Of a DNA stretch of 64,000 bases, positions 8,353-18,108 are shown piece after piece. The notes under the pieces are model-generated. The model saw only the letters and a program-made list of their open reading frames with translations. It had not been told where the DNA came from and searched no databases. Every line of letters starts with the position of its first letter. Positions within the stretch are counted from its first letter, which is position 1. A program made the position numbers and the translations under genes. This DNA comes from Idiomarina zobellii (lineage in GTDB: Bacteria; Pseudomonadota; Gammaproteobacteria; Enterobacterales; Alteromonadaceae), in assembly GCF_900100855.1 (NCBI RefSeq), contig NZ_FNCB01000002.1, positions 248,001 to 312,000 of the forward strand, in the 5' to 3' direction.

Positions 8353-10752
8353 TTATTCTACCACTTCTTCGTTTCTGATTGGTAACTGCTTCATGTCTGA
8401 AGCAAACCAGAAGGCAATTTGTTGTTGCATCTCAGCAGTAACTGCCGCAGAAGGACCTGCGTCAACCAGTGAACCGTGCTCTGCGTCACCACCAAAGCGG
8501 ACAATGCCAGATACCGCATTACCATCAGGATCGGTGGTTTCGGAGATCCCCTCTAAACCGAGCAACGCAGCCAGAGGCTCTGTACCCGCAAGTGGCTTGT
8601 TCTCCACTGCATTAGGAATAACCGAATCACCAATTGCTTCAATCATAAATACAGGCGTCTCTGAAGCGACGACATCACTTGCGTAGTTAACAGGGTCGCC
8701 CGAGTCAACGACGGTTTGTGCCGCGAAAGCAAACTGTTCGAAAGTCGCGTTAATTTGAGCCACCTGCTCAGCTGGAGCTTGCTCCATGAAGCCAGCATAG
8801 AACTCCTCGAGCGTTGCGCCGCCGGCAATAGCTTGATCAGCGGCAGCTTTAAACTCCGCATTCGATGAGTAAAGCAGGCTTGCTTTAATTGTTGGACCGA
8901 AGCTCTCAGAGGCTAGCAGGAAGTTTGCTAAGCTACCGCCTGGCATGCCTAAGCTAGAGGCCTGAACGCTAAACATACCGTCAATCGCTGACAGTGGATG
9001 CCCTTCGCCAAATGAGGTGTTAGCTAAAGCTGTAAAACCAGTTCCGGCAATTGCACCTAGAGAGTGACCAATAAAGTGGACATCTGTGCCATCAATCTGC
9101 TCGCCGTCTGCTGCCATAAAGTTATTTAGGCTTACACGTAGCGAGACTAAGTCAGTAATTGACTGACGCAGGTTATCGCGAGTAGTAAGCAAACTGCTTA
9201 GGTTCATATACGTGGTTGCGTTTGCTGGGCCTGTCGCTGTGATATCAAGTTCACCGTCGCCATTCACGTCAAAACCACGTTCACCGTGTAATGGGTGGTC
9301 AATTGCCACTGTTGCATAACCCGCTACCGCCAACGTACCAGCAATTGCAGCCGCATTATCTTTCGAGCCTGTAATACCGTGCTGGAAAATAACAACAGGC
9401 CAGCCATTAGCCGGTTCTTCAAGTGCTGGAAGACCTTGCTGTCCTCGTACCGCATTTGCTGTTGCCAGGTCAGGGATAGTCACGAACGCATTAACTGTTT
9501 CAGTGTCCTGAACTTCTGGCACTGGATTGTATTTTGTTAAGTGACGCTCTTCATCAACCCCCGGTAAATCAATACCGTTCTCTGAGGCAACACATGCCTC
9601 TACAATTGAACGAATAACACCAGCTTTGTCAGCAGCAATAGCATCTTGAGTGATACCCAAACCTAAAGCCCCTTCAGGAATTTGACCACTCTCAATGCCG
9701 CCAACAATGGTAACAGGGCTGTCACACTTCGCCGTCCAACGACCAGTAACTGGTGCAGTAGGGTTTTCTGCACTTGGAACAGGCAAATAGTAAGGAAGAT
9801 CAACCTGGCCCCCATATACTTTTGCAGCCGATGCAACGGCTAACGTTGTTGGGTCAGTAATACCCGCACCAGAAAGAACTACATCTAAAGTAACTCCCTG
9901 CGGCGCAGCTTGCATTACTGGCGGCGCACCGGCAGCAATTTGTTGACCTAACAAGGTTTTAGTCATTCCCAAAACATCACCGACAGACTGAGTCGTAAAG
10001 TTTGAGCTGTAAATGACGTCTTCAGGGTCTACACCGAACTGTGCCAACGCGCCTTCATAACTATTAACCAGCGCTTGCAAGCTTCTGCCCGACTCCGTAT
10101 CAGAAGCTGGAGCTTCATCAACAGGCTCTTTCATCAGCGTGTAGGTTTGTGACGCTTTGACACGACGACCCAAAGAATCTTGAATGTTATCCGTTAAAAC
10201 AACTAAATAACCGGTCGCCGACTCCAAAGGACGAAGAGGCAATACCGCTAGGCTGCCTGCACCGGTCGCTTTAACCGTGAAGTCAGTACCGTGCTGTAAC
10301 TCTTCAGTTACCGCACAAACAGCGGCTGGATTAGCTGCAGCGCAACCTTCAGAGACGGGCGTTCCACCTTGAACCGTTTTGAATACCCGAACAGCTCCCT
10401 GGGCTTCCACACTGGCTGGATCAACAGATACCTGCTCGCCGTTTTGATCAACAGGTAAAGAAAAATTAAACGCCAGAGTTGAGTGCGTTCCCCAACCGTC
10501 TAAACCGTTAATAGCAACCTGCGGGTTAGCTGTATCACTTGGGTCAGCGACCGGAATATTTAACGTGCCATCAACACTACCGCTCAATAAAATATTCGTC
10601 GGCGCTGGTATTTCACCGTTCGACGGGTCGAACACAACACGTGTTGCAGCGACATTCACTTCGTTTTCCGTAATAGGTGCTTCGTCACCGCTTCCGCAAC
10701 CTACAAGGCTCAGAGCCGAACCGATTGCCAATGGGAGTAGTAATTTCTTCAT
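8353..10752 (-). CDS. VolA/Pla-1/cef-type lipoprotein lipase
   Basis: Large (799 residues) predicted surface or periplasmic lipoprotein lipase/phospholipase. A signal peptide with lipobox LVGC places the lipidated cysteine at residue 19. The N-terminal half resembles the bacterial virulence-factor lipase N-terminal domain, with an early VVFDPSNGEIPAPTNILLSG block. The C-terminal half is an alpha/beta hydrolase with a VVIFQHGITGSKDN oxyanion region and the nucleophile elbow GHSLGAIAG. In Vibrio and Aeromonas such proteins act on lysophosphatidylcholine or glycerides; here it is probably scavenging. It is a single-gene unit with its own terminator. Confidence 0.9.
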   Translation of the reverse strand: MKKLLLPLAIGSALSLVGCGSGDEAPITENEVNVAATRVVFDPSNGEIPAPTNILLSGSVDGTLNIPVADPSDTANPQVAINGLDGWGTHSTLAFNFSLPVDQNGEQVSVDPASVEAQGAVRVFKTVQGGTPVSEGCAAANPAAVCAVTEELQHGTDFTVKATGAGSLAVLPLRPLESATGYLVVLTDNIQDSLGRRVKASQTYTLMKEPVDEAPASDTESGRSLQALVNSYEGALAQFGVDPEDVIYSSNFTTQSVGDVLGMTKTLLGQQIAAGAPPVMQAAPQGVTLDVVLSGAGITDPTTLAVASAAKVYGGQVDLPYYLPVPSAENPTAPVTGRWTAKCDSPVTIVGGIESGQIPEGALGLGITQDAIAADKAGVIRSIVEACVASENGIDLPGVDEERHLTKYNPVPEVQDTETVNAFVTIPDLATANAVRGQQGLPALEEPANGWPVVIFQHGITGSKDNAAAIAGTLAVAGYATVAIDHPLHGERGFDVNGDGELDITATGPANATTYMNLSSLLTTRDNLRQSITDLVSLRVSLNNFMAADGEQIDGTDVHFIGHSLGAIAGTGFTALANTSFGEGHPLSAIDGMFSVQASSLGMPGGSLANFLLASESFGPTIKASLLYSSNAEFKAAADQAIAGGATLEEFYAGFMEQAPAEQVAQINATFEQFAFAAQTVVDSGDPVNYASDVVASETPVFMIEAIGDSVIPNAVENKPLAGTEPLAALLGLEGISETTDPDGNAVSGIVRFGGDAEHGSLVDAGPSAAVTAEMQQQIAFWFASDMKQLPIRNEEVVE

Positions 10753-10938
10753 GAGGTATCCCCAATCCTTTTTTATGTTTTGTTATTCTGTACCTTCTCT
10801 TAACGAAATTTATACACCTGTATTAAATAAGATTAAAGGCTTTTTAACGATTTTTCGTTCGTTTGCTGAGAAGTTATTCGAATATCGTTACAATAGCCTA
10901 CTCACCCGACCACAGTCCAATGGTATTAAAAAACAGTT

Positions 10939-11691
10939 ATGAAAATTAAAACCGTACACGAATACAAAGCCGCCCCGGACCTTCTAAAAGACAAAGTTAT
11001 TTTAGTCACAGGCGCAGGCGACGGCATTGGTAAAGAGGCGTCAATAACCTTCGCGAAACACGGCGCTACTGTCATATTGCTCGGTCGCACTGTTGAAAAA
11101 CTGGAGGCTGTTTATGACTCGATTGTCGAAGCAGGATACCCTCAGCCGGCTATTATCCCATTAGACTTAAAAGGCGCCACACCGTCTCATTACCGAGACA
11201 TGGCTGCTACTATTCAAGAACAGTTTGGTCAGCTCGACGGTGTACTGCATAACGCAGGCTTGCTTGGCATTTTATCGCCGTTTACTCACATTGAAAAAGA
11301 CAGCTGGGATGACATTATGCAGGTCAATGTGACGGGTCAGTTTGCAATGACTCAGGCGCTGATACCGGTTATGGAGAAAGCACCGAATGCATCTCTGGTG
11401 TTTACGTCTTCAGGTGTTGGACGCAAAGGTAGAGCTTATTGGGGCGCATACTCTATCAGCAAGTTTGCGACTGAGGGCATGGCTGAGGTTATCGCCGACG
11501 AATACGAGGGTACAAAGCTACGCACGAATGTCATTAATCCAGGTGCAACACGAACCAGCATGCGGTCAAAAGCTTACCCTGCTGAGGACCCTAAGAGCCT
11601 GAAAACACCCACCGAAATTATGCCAACGTACCTTTATTTAATGGGTGATGACAGCAAACACGACAATGGCATTTGCTTTGACGCACAGTAA
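10939..11691 (+). CDS. yciK: YciK-family short-chain dehydrogenase
   Basis: NAD(P)-dependent oxidoreductase of the classical SDR fold, 250 residues. It shows the nucleotide-binding TGAGDGIG motif near residue 25, NAG in LHNAGLLG, the catalytic serine in VFTSSGVGRKG, and Y-x3-K in AYSISKFA. It also carries the N-terminal extension and C-terminal pattern typical of YciK. The physiological substrate of YciK proteins is unknown. It is divergent from the lipase gene with 186 bases between them, in which no clear promoter stands out. Confidence 0.88.
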   Translation: MKIKTVHEYKAAPDLLKDKVILVTGAGDGIGKEASITFAKHGATVILLGRTVEKLEAVYDSIVEAGYPQPAIIPLDLKGATPSHYRDMAATIQEQFGQLDGVLHNAGLLGILSPFTHIEKDSWDDIMQVNVTGQFAMTQALIPVMEKAPNASLVFTSSGVGRKGRAYWGAYSISKFATEGMAEVIADEYEGTKLRTNVINPGATRTSMRSKAYPAEDPKSLKTPTEIMPTYLYLMGDDSKHDNGICFDAQ

Positions 11692-11764
11692 GTCGCTTTG
11701 CTGTAGCTCTGGGTTCATCGTGCGTGCTACACTCGCTAGCAACTGTTAATAACGGGTTATAACA

Positions 11765-12841
11765 ATGGCGATGACGAAGCTAGTACGAAACGCATGCTGC
11801 GCCGCGGCATTATTGAGCGGAGCTTCAACTTTTGGCTCCGCAGCCGCACCGCCAGAGCTGGAAATACTCGATACAATTAAAGAGCAACACTGGATTGGCA
11901 TAAGCCCGGTCAGCCGCAACACCATTTGGGTCGCCGGTGAAAACGGAACCGTTGCTCGCTCAACCGACGCCGGAAAAAGCTGGCAGTACTTCCAGCCCGG
12001 CCCGGACTATCTTCAATTTCGGGACATTGAGGCTATTGATGACCGCCGGGCTTATGCAATGAGTGTCGGTGACGGCGGTCAGTCAAGAATCTACTACACC
12101 GAAAATGGCGGCAATAGCTGGCGTTTACGCTATCGTGGTGAAGGTGACTCATTTTTCAATTGCATGGCATTAGCACCTAGCGGCGAAGCTTGGGTGTATG
12201 GTGACAGTGTTGGTGACGAGTGGCGCATGGTCAGAAGCGCTGACGGTCGCAATTGGATGCAGGTTCGTTCCGCTGTTGCTGAGCCGCCGCAATCGAACGA
12301 AGGTGGCTTTGCTTCTAGTGGTAGCTGCGCACGTTTTAACAATGATACCTGGATGATAGCAACCGGTAATGCCGACAAAGCGCGGGTATTAGTTAAAGGC
12401 TCTTTCGGTATTCGCTTTAAGGTTATCGATGCACCTATGCAGGCAGGTCCTATGGCAGGTATCACCAGCGTTTGGCCTGACAATGAAGACAACTTTTATA
12501 TTGCAGGCGGCTCATTGAGTGAAGAAAGCGACGAACAAGAGGCTCCACGCTTGTGGCACTATTCCAACGAAGAGTTCAAGGCGTTACCCGAGCCTCCTCT
12601 TAGCGGTGCGCTATACAGCCTCAGTAAAGTCTCACACGAAGGAGACTGGCTGCTAACCTCTAACCCGCAAGGCGCCACAGCATTAAACGTTGGTTCCGGC
12701 CAGTGGTATCCATTATCTGATAAAAACATTTGGAATGTGCAGTGCCACGGCGATATTAGTTGTTGGTTCGTCGGCAAAGACGGTTTTATCGCTAGACTGC
12801 TTTGGCAGCCGGCGAGCTCAAAAGAGCAAGCCCTCCCATAA
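11765..12841 (+). CDS. Secreted BNR/YCF48-like beta-propeller protein
   Basis: Predicted exported protein of 358 residues. It has a signal peptide ending in an alanine-rich region (STFGSAAA), followed by repeats of the type NTIWVAGENGTVARSTDAGKSW and ENGGNSWR, the Asp-box/BNR and YCF48-like propeller signatures. Relatives in proteobacteria are annotated as photosystem II assembly-like or sialidase-like repeats without known function. The gene converges on, and overlaps by 50 bases, the 3' end of the cysteine desulfurase fusion gene, with no terminator between. Confidence 0.75.
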   Translation: MAMTKLVRNACCAAALLSGASTFGSAAAPPELEILDTIKEQHWIGISPVSRNTIWVAGENGTVARSTDAGKSWQYFQPGPDYLQFRDIEAIDDRRAYAMSVGDGGQSRIYYTENGGNSWRLRYRGEGDSFFNCMALAPSGEAWVYGDSVGDEWRMVRSADGRNWMQVRSAVAEPPQSNEGGFASSGSCARFNNDTWMIATGNADKARVLVKGSFGIRFKVIDAPMQAGPMAGITSVWPDNEDNFYIAGGSLSEESDEQEAPRLWHYSNEEFKALPEPPLSGALYSLSKVSHEGDWLLTSNPQGATALNVGSGQWYPLSDKNIWNVQCHGDISCWFVGKDGFIARLLWQPASSKEQALP

Positions 12842-14903
12842 GGTGACGCGTTCGTTTGAATCCATGGCGCTGTAAAACATTAGCAACCACAGCGCTGCGG
12901 TTTCCCGAACGGCAGACACAGATAATATCGCGTTCTTTGAGTGTCTGGTGGTCATGAATAAATTGTATGACTTCAGTGACCGGCACATTAATAACGTCAG
13001 CTGTGCATGGAATGTCAGACACAACATGCTCTTGACGCTCTCGTACGTCAATCACGACAAGATCATCCCGATACCAAAATTCGTCAGTCTCACCAATTGG
13101 AATATTCACATCCTCGGACGGGTCGCATTGACCAAAAGTCTCACATAACGAATAGACAATACGATGCTCGGGATCATCTTTCGGGCAAACCAGTGCATCA
13201 CCAGACACCGCTTTTTCATAATTGTGAAGCGGTGCATCCCCCGGGAATACGACGTCGGTCTTAACCTGGCTTTTTAAACCGGCCGGCTCACTCAACGCAA
13301 ACACCGGGTGCTCACTATTGACACGAAAGAGTCGTCTTTCACCAATCGCAACACAGCCTTCTACATCAACTTCAGAGTCAGCAGGAACAGCGTCACAGCT
13401 ACGGTTATTGCTCTGAGGCCATCCAATGGCATCATGATTGCTGGACTCTCTTAGTAAAATACCTCTTAGCAACTCTGCAGCTTCTGTAATATCTGTATCT
13501 GAGCCTGTACTTAAAACCGCCTTTACTTTATAGTCTCGGCAAGTAACGATGTTCTCAATACGAGCTGACAAAGCCGGGTGAGGGTCTATAACAACTAGTT
13601 CCTTTGCGGCCTTATCAATAATTAAATAACAGCAGTGCGCATCATATTTTAATTGGACGACGCCATCTAACGCAGCATCGTTATCATTATTTGTATCCGC
13701 AATGAGTAGACATGAATGTTTAAGTGCATCACCGGCCTGTCGTATTCGATAACACGCCTCATCAATGTCCTGCTGCGTGGTCGCCGGACCAAATGACATG
13801 CGAATGGCGGCTTGGCTTTGCCAGTCGTCGAGTCCCATTGCTCTTAGCACAAAACTACCTACCACTTTAGAGCTGCAGGCTGAACCGCCGCTGACACGAA
13901 TTCCGCACGCGTCAAAAACATCCATAATGTCTCTTGAAGCGACGCCTCGAACAGAAAAGTTCAGTGTTGTCGGTACACTCAGTTCAAAATTGTGGTTAAA
14001 CACAAGTGTTGGAAATGCCATTTGTAAGCTTTCAGCCAACTGTCGACGATACTCTCGCAACCTCTTATCAGACTGCAGTACTTCATTTTCAGTAATTAGT
14101 AACTCAAACAACGCATTCAACGCCGCAATTCCAGGTAAATTTTCCGTACCAGAACGTTGGCCAGACTCTTGCCCACCGCCAATAAGTAACGGCGTGAATG
14201 GCGCCTGCTCACGAACCGCCATAAAGCCTATCCCTTTGGGACCATATAGTTTATGTCCACTAAAAGGCGCGTAATCTATAGTTGTTTCATCAAGCGTCAG
14301 AGGCAATTTACCGAGCGCCTGAACGCAATCCACCATCCAGGGGATAGACGCATTATTGGCTCTTATTGCCTCTTCCAGGGCTTTAATATCCTGTTTAACG
14401 CCCGTTTCATTATTTACCGCCATTGTGCATATCATTGCGGCATCACTGACATGTCGCTCTATAAAATCAAGATCTAAACGCCCCTCACGGTCGACCGGAA
14501 TCGCTTTCAATTCAGCGTGGAGACCAAGCAGTTCATTCCAGTGCTCTAACGCTTGCGGAACAGCTTTATGCTCTGTCGCCCCATATAAAAGGTACTTAGA
14601 GCTGGGCCGAGTTTTCATTGCATGAGAGATGGCGGAAACAACTGCGGTTTGAATGCCTTCGGTAGCGCCGCTGGTAAATATAAGTCGCCCACGTTCTAAG
14701 CCAACTATTTTACGGGCAAGTTGCCTGGTAGTATCCAAAATATAACGAGCTTTAAGGCCAGTGATATGGCTACTGGATGGGTTTCCAAATACAGTTTCCA
14801 TAGTGTGAGAAACTGCTTTGGCGATTTGAGGGAGAACCGGCGTTGTTGCGTTACAATCGAGATACAACTCATTACCGTTAGTCTGAATGTCTATCGGCTT
14901 CAT
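12792..14903 (-). CDS. Cysteine desulfurase - degenerate MBL - rhodanese fusion
   Basis: A 703-residue protein with three parts. Residues 1-395 are a class-V PLP cysteine desulfurase of the NifS/IscS type: H112, the Schiff-base lysine K218 in SGHK, the RSGTEN block at 250-255, and the persulfide cysteine C343 in GGSACSS. Residues 416-600 resemble a persulfide-dioxygenase metallo-beta-lactamase domain (CCYLIIDKAAKELVVIDP), but the metal motif HxHxDH is replaced by STGSDTD at 465-471, so it is probably not catalytic. Residues 605-703 are a rhodanese domain with active C664 in CRSGNRS. A likely role is moving persulfide sulfur within one chain. A GGGGGAG site precedes the ATG. Confidence 0.88.
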   Translation of the reverse strand: MKPIDIQTNGNELYLDCNATTPVLPQIAKAVSHTMETVFGNPSSSHITGLKARYILDTTRQLARKIVGLERGRLIFTSGATEGIQTAVVSAISHAMKTRPSSKYLLYGATEHKAVPQALEHWNELLGLHAELKAIPVDREGRLDLDFIERHVSDAAMICTMAVNNETGVKQDIKALEEAIRANNASIPWMVDCVQALGKLPLTLDETTIDYAPFSGHKLYGPKGIGFMAVREQAPFTPLLIGGGQESGQRSGTENLPGIAALNALFELLITENEVLQSDKRLREYRRQLAESLQMAFPTLVFNHNFELSVPTTLNFSVRGVASRDIMDVFDACGIRVSGGSACSSKVVGSFVLRAMGLDDWQSQAAIRMSFGPATTQQDIDEACYRIRQAGDALKHSCLLIADTNNDNDAALDGVVQLKYDAHCCYLIIDKAAKELVVIDPHPALSARIENIVTCRDYKVKAVLSTGSDTDITEAAELLRGILLRESSNHDAIGWPQSNNRSCDAVPADSEVDVEGCVAIGERRLFRVNSEHPVFALSEPAGLKSQVKTDVVFPGDAPLHNYEKAVSGDALVCPKDDPEHRIVYSLCETFGQCDPSEDVNIPIGETDEFWYRDDLVVIDVRERQEHVVSDIPCTADVINVPVTEVIQFIHDHQTLKERDIICVCRSGNRSAVVANVLQRHGFKRTRHLMGGLALLSSPAAKAV

Positions 14904-14932
14904 TTCTCCCCCATTCGCTTGTAAAATTAAAA

Positions 14933-14948
14933 GTTATATCGTTATAAC
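14933..14948. repeat. Palindrome over the -10 of the desulfurase fusion promoter
   Basis: GTTATATCGTTATAAC: the arms GTTATA and TATAAC are perfectly complementary around four bases. It overlaps the predicted -10 of the minus-strand promoter, so it could be an operator, though the AT-rich arms are short. Confidence 0.35.
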
Positions 14949-14969
14949 CTGTATGGGGTTTTTGATCAA
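14941..14969 (-). promoter_or_regulatory. Predicted sigma-70 promoter for the desulfurase fusion
   Basis: On the minus strand: -35 TTGATC (14964-14969), a 17-base spacer, and -10 TATAAC (14941-14946). It lies across the nqrM stop codon, about 38 bases before the fusion gene start, and would allow expression separate from the nqr operon. Confidence 0.55.
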
Positions 14970-15178
14970 TTAATCTGGTTTTCTTTCCACTGCTGTTCTT
15001 TTTTCATACGTGCTTTGCGCTTATCGCAAGGATCATCGCAATCGCAAGCTTTGTCCATGCCCAGTGAGCTAATACCACCACAGCTACCTGAAATTGACTT
15101 TCTCTGTACCATATAACCAATGGCCATTGCCAAAACGACTAAGATAAATAAGGCAAATACCATTAAAAAGGTTTGCAT
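14966..15178 (-). CDS. nqrM: Na+-NQR maturation protein
   Basis: Small (70 residue) membrane protein needed for assembly of the Na+-translocating NADH:quinone reductase, thought to deliver iron to the NqrD/NqrE cysteine site. One N-terminal membrane helix is followed by the family's cysteine pattern: C in SGSCGGI, then ACDCDDPC, and a charged C-terminus. It lies directly after apbE at the end of the nqr operon, its conserved place in marine gammaproteobacteria. Confidence 0.95.
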   Translation of the reverse strand: MQTFLMVFALFILVVLAMAIGYMVQRKSISGSCGGISSLGMDKACDCDDPCDKRKARMKKEQQWKENQIN

Positions 15179-15186
15179 GACTACTC

Positions 15187-16221
15187 CTATTTATTGCTCA
15201 CTAATAAAGGTTTAAACCACTGACTGGTATACTCTTCAAAACCTTCATCAGTTTTATAAATCAGCATAACAGCAAGCTGATTTGCATCTGCAAACGCCTT
15301 TGCTTTCTCGGTGCCCATCACCAATAAAGCCGTTGCATAAGCGTCTACTGACATTGCATCATCCGCAAAGACTGACACAGATACCAAGTTGTGCTGTATT
15401 GGTTCTGCCGTTGCGGGATCAATAATATGTGAATATCGACGACCATTCTCTTCAAAATAGTTTCGATAGTCACCTGAAGTCGCTAAGGCGCCTTCTTTAA
15501 ATTCGACAATTTCCTGAACAGCTCGTTCCGTAGAAACCGGTTTTTCAACAGCTAATTTCCACTTTTCATCGGCTGGCTTCCCACCTTTGGCCAAAATTTC
15601 ACCGCCGATTTCAATAAGGTATTGTTTAATACCCAGCTGGTCCATTAAGTTTCCAACTTTATCTACACCATAGCCTTTGGCAATAGTCGATAAGTCCACA
15701 TACATTTCAGGGTGCGCTTTTATCAGCTGATGGTTACTAACACTCAGCTTTTCATATCCAACTCGTTTAGAAATCGCTGACAGCTCTTCTGCTGTTGGCT
15801 GCTGTTCAGGCTTGCCGTTTGGTCCAAAACCCCATAGGTTCACCAGAGGACCAACGGTTATATCTAAAGCACCATCGGTTTCACGAGCAATATCTAAAGC
15901 TCGACTTACCACTCTTTCCAGATCACGACTAATCACCACTGGTTCGGTACTTTCAAGCTGGTTAAACTGCGACAGTTCAGAGTTCGGATCGTAAGTCGAC
16001 ATTTGCGCGTTTACGCGCTCTAACACGGTATCGACTTTCGTTTGAATTTTGTCCGCCGAATGGCGCGGATCTTTACTAAATAGAACAACACTGTAGGTTG
16101 TTCCCATAGTCCCTCCGCTAAACTCGATACGCTCAGGCGCATCGGAGCAAGAGACTAAAAAGGCTAGCCCTAAAAGAGCTAGCCATAGTTTTACAATCGA
16201 TAATTTCGACAGCATCACCAA
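15187..16221 (-). CDS. apbE: FAD:protein FMN transferase (lipoprotein)
   Basis: Periplasmic flavin transferase that attaches FMN to a threonine in NqrB and NqrC. The signal peptide ends in lipobox LVSC, so it is lipid-anchored. The ApbE signatures are visible: GGTMGTTYSV, DLSTIAKGYGVDKV, a GGEILAKG block, and SHIIDPATAEP with the metal-binding DAYATALLVMG region. The start codon follows the nqrF stop immediately, so translation is probably coupled. Location after nqrF fits its role on this operon's products. Confidence 0.96.
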   Translation of the reverse strand: MVMLSKLSIVKLWLALLGLAFLVSCSDAPERIEFSGGTMGTTYSVVLFSKDPRHSADKIQTKVDTVLERVNAQMSTYDPNSELSQFNQLESTEPVVISRDLERVVSRALDIARETDGALDITVGPLVNLWGFGPNGKPEQQPTAEELSAISKRVGYEKLSVSNHQLIKAHPEMYVDLSTIAKGYGVDKVGNLMDQLGIKQYLIEIGGEILAKGGKPADEKWKLAVEKPVSTERAVQEIVEFKEGALATSGDYRNYFEENGRRYSHIIDPATAEPIQHNLVSVSVFADDAMSVDAYATALLVMGTEKAKAFADANQLAVMLIYKTDEGFEEYTSQWFKPLLVSNK

Positions 16222-17454
16222 TTAACCACCAAAGTCATCTAACATGATGTTTTCGTCTTCGACCCCTAGGTCTTTCAACATATTGATTACTGCTGCGTTC
16301 ATAACCGGTGGTCCACACATATAGAACTCACAATCTTCAGGCGCTTCATGGTCCTTCAGGTAACGTTCAAATAACACGTTATGAATGAATCCTGTGTCGC
16401 CGTCCCAGTTATCTTCTGGTTGCGGGTCTGACAAGGCAACATGCCATTCGAAGTTGTCATTCTCTTCTTGCAGCATGTCGAAGTCTTCAACATAGAACAT
16501 TTCACGCAGTGAACGAGCGCCATACCAGAACGTAATTTTACGATCTGTATTTAAGCGACGTAACTGGTCAAAAATGTGCGAGCGCATTGGCGCCATACCT
16601 GCACCACCACCAATGAAGACCATTTCTGCATCTGTCTCTTTAGCGAAGAACTCACCAAATGGACCAGAAATAGTAACTTCATCACCTGGCTTAAGGCTGA
16701 AGATATACGAAGACATTTTACCTGCTGGCAAGCTCAAGTCGTTCGGTGGCGGTGTCGCACAACGAACGTTCAGCATAATGATGCCTTTTTCTTCAGGATA
16801 GTTTGCCATTGAGTATGCGCGAACAACTTCTTCATCAACTTTAGATTCAACATCTAAGAATCCGAAGCGTTCCCAGTCACCACGATACTCCGGGGCAATA
16901 TCAAAGTCTTTGTACTTAACGTGGTGCGGTGGAGCTTCAATCTGAATGTAACCACCGGCCCGGAATGGTACTTCTTCACCTTCCGGCAACTGTACAACGA
17001 ACTCTTTGATGAAGGTTGCTACGTTGTCGTTAGACTTAACAGTACAATCCCACTTTTTGATACCAAAGATTTCTTCAGGCAGTTCAATTTTCATGTCCTG
17101 CTTTACGTTAACCTGACATGACAAGCGAACACCTTCGCGTGCTTCACGTTTAGTAATGTGATCAAGCTCGGTTGGCAGAATATCCCCGCCACCTTCTTTA
17201 ATGGTGACACGACACTGTCCACATGAACCACCGCCACCACAAGCAGACGATACGAAGATGCCCGCGTTCGCCAATGCGCCCAATAGCTTGGTGCCCGGCT
17301 GGGTCACAATCTTCTTGTCTTCGTCTTCGTTAATCAGGATTTCTACATCGCCCTGCGGTACTAACTTTGATTTAGCGAACATAATTATCGCCACCAAAAT
17401 CAGTACGATGATGGTAAACATCCCTACACCGAGCGCTATCAGAGTAATATCCAT
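16222..17454 (-). CDS. nqrF: Na+-NQR subunit F (NADH dehydrogenase, FAD and 2Fe-2S)
   Basis: Electron-entry subunit that oxidises NADH and passes electrons via FAD and a [2Fe-2S] centre. The 410 residues comprise an N-terminal membrane helix (about 5-27), a ferredoxin domain with [12 protein letters not shown] and a fourth cysteine in RLSCQV, the FAD motif RAYSMANYP, the NAD-binding [12 protein letters not shown], and the C-terminal MCGPPVMN. All expected cofactor residues are present. It is the last structural gene of the nqrABCDEF operon, 40 bases after nqrE. Confidence 0.98.
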   Translation of the reverse strand: MDITLIALGVGMFTIIVLILVAIIMFAKSKLVPQGDVEILINEDEDKKIVTQPGTKLLGALANAGIFVSSACGGGGSCGQCRVTIKEGGGDILPTELDHITKREAREGVRLSCQVNVKQDMKIELPEEIFGIKKWDCTVKSNDNVATFIKEFVVQLPEGEEVPFRAGGYIQIEAPPHHVKYKDFDIAPEYRGDWERFGFLDVESKVDEEVVRAYSMANYPEEKGIIMLNVRCATPPPNDLSLPAGKMSSYIFSLKPGDEVTISGPFGEFFAKETDAEMVFIGGGAGMAPMRSHIFDQLRRLNTDRKITFWYGARSLREMFYVEDFDMLQEENDNFEWHVALSDPQPEDNWDGDTGFIHNVLFERYLKDHEAPEDCEFYMCGPPVMNAAVINMLKDLGVEDENIMLDDFGG

Positions 17455-17494
17455 CGATTCGTACCTTTAACGTTTACTGATTCAACACACTGGA

Positions 17495-18103
17495 TTAAAG
17501 AGATACGCCGGAGAACGACATAAAGCCTAAACCAATCAAACCTACTGACATGAAAGTTGCGCCTAATCCACGCAAACCATCAGGTACATCGGCATATTTG
17601 AGTTTTTCACGCACAGCTGCAAGCGCTACGATAGCTAAACACCAGCCAACGCCACTACCAATACCGTAAACCACTGACTCACCAAAGTTGTAGTCACGTT
17701 CAACCATGAACGAAACACCACCGAAAATGGCACAGTTAACGGTAATTAGCGGTAGGAAAATACCCAACGCGTTATAAAGTGCAGGCACGTATTTGTCCAA
17801 AGTCATTTCCAGAATTTGAACCAGTGCCGCTATCACACCGATAAAGGTTAAGAAACGCAGGAAACTTAGATCCGCGTCTGGAAAGCCAGCCCATTCTAAT
17901 GCGCCTGGCGCCAGTATGTTGTGATAAACCAAGTTATTAACCGGCACCGAAATACCCAGTACGACGATAACCGCAACACCCAGACCAAAGGCCGTTTTAA
18001 CTTTCTTAGAAACCGCAAGAAACGTACACATTCCTAAGAAGAAAGACAGTGCCAGGTTTTCGATAAAAATCGCTCGAATAAACAAGTTAATATACTGTTC
18101 CAT
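17495..18103 (-). CDS. nqrE: Na+-NQR subunit E
   Basis: Integral membrane subunit with six predicted helices and two inverted repeats, 202 residues. With NqrD it holds the intramembrane iron centre. The cysteines in GMCTFLAVS and VNCAIFGG correspond to that site. Five bases separate it from nqrD. Confidence 0.98.
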   Translation of the reverse strand: MEQYINLFIRAIFIENLALSFFLGMCTFLAVSKKVKTAFGLGVAVIVVLGISVPVNNLVYHNILAPGALEWAGFPDADLSFLRFLTFIGVIAALVQILEMTLDKYVPALYNALGIFLPLITVNCAIFGGVSFMVERDYNFGESVVYGIGSGVGWCLAIVALAAVREKLKYADVPDGLRGLGATFMSVGLIGLGFMSFSGVSL

Positions 18104-18108
18104 GGCCC

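Noticed and set aside
10565..10942. Plus-strand frame of 125 codons overlapping the lipase start and the yciK upstream region
   Set aside because: Antisense to the lipase signal peptide; composition is not protein-like and there is no ribosome site.
13765..14274. Plus-strand frame of 169 codons inside the desulfurase fusion
   Set aside because: Antisense shadow; the minus-strand protein has all catalytic residues.
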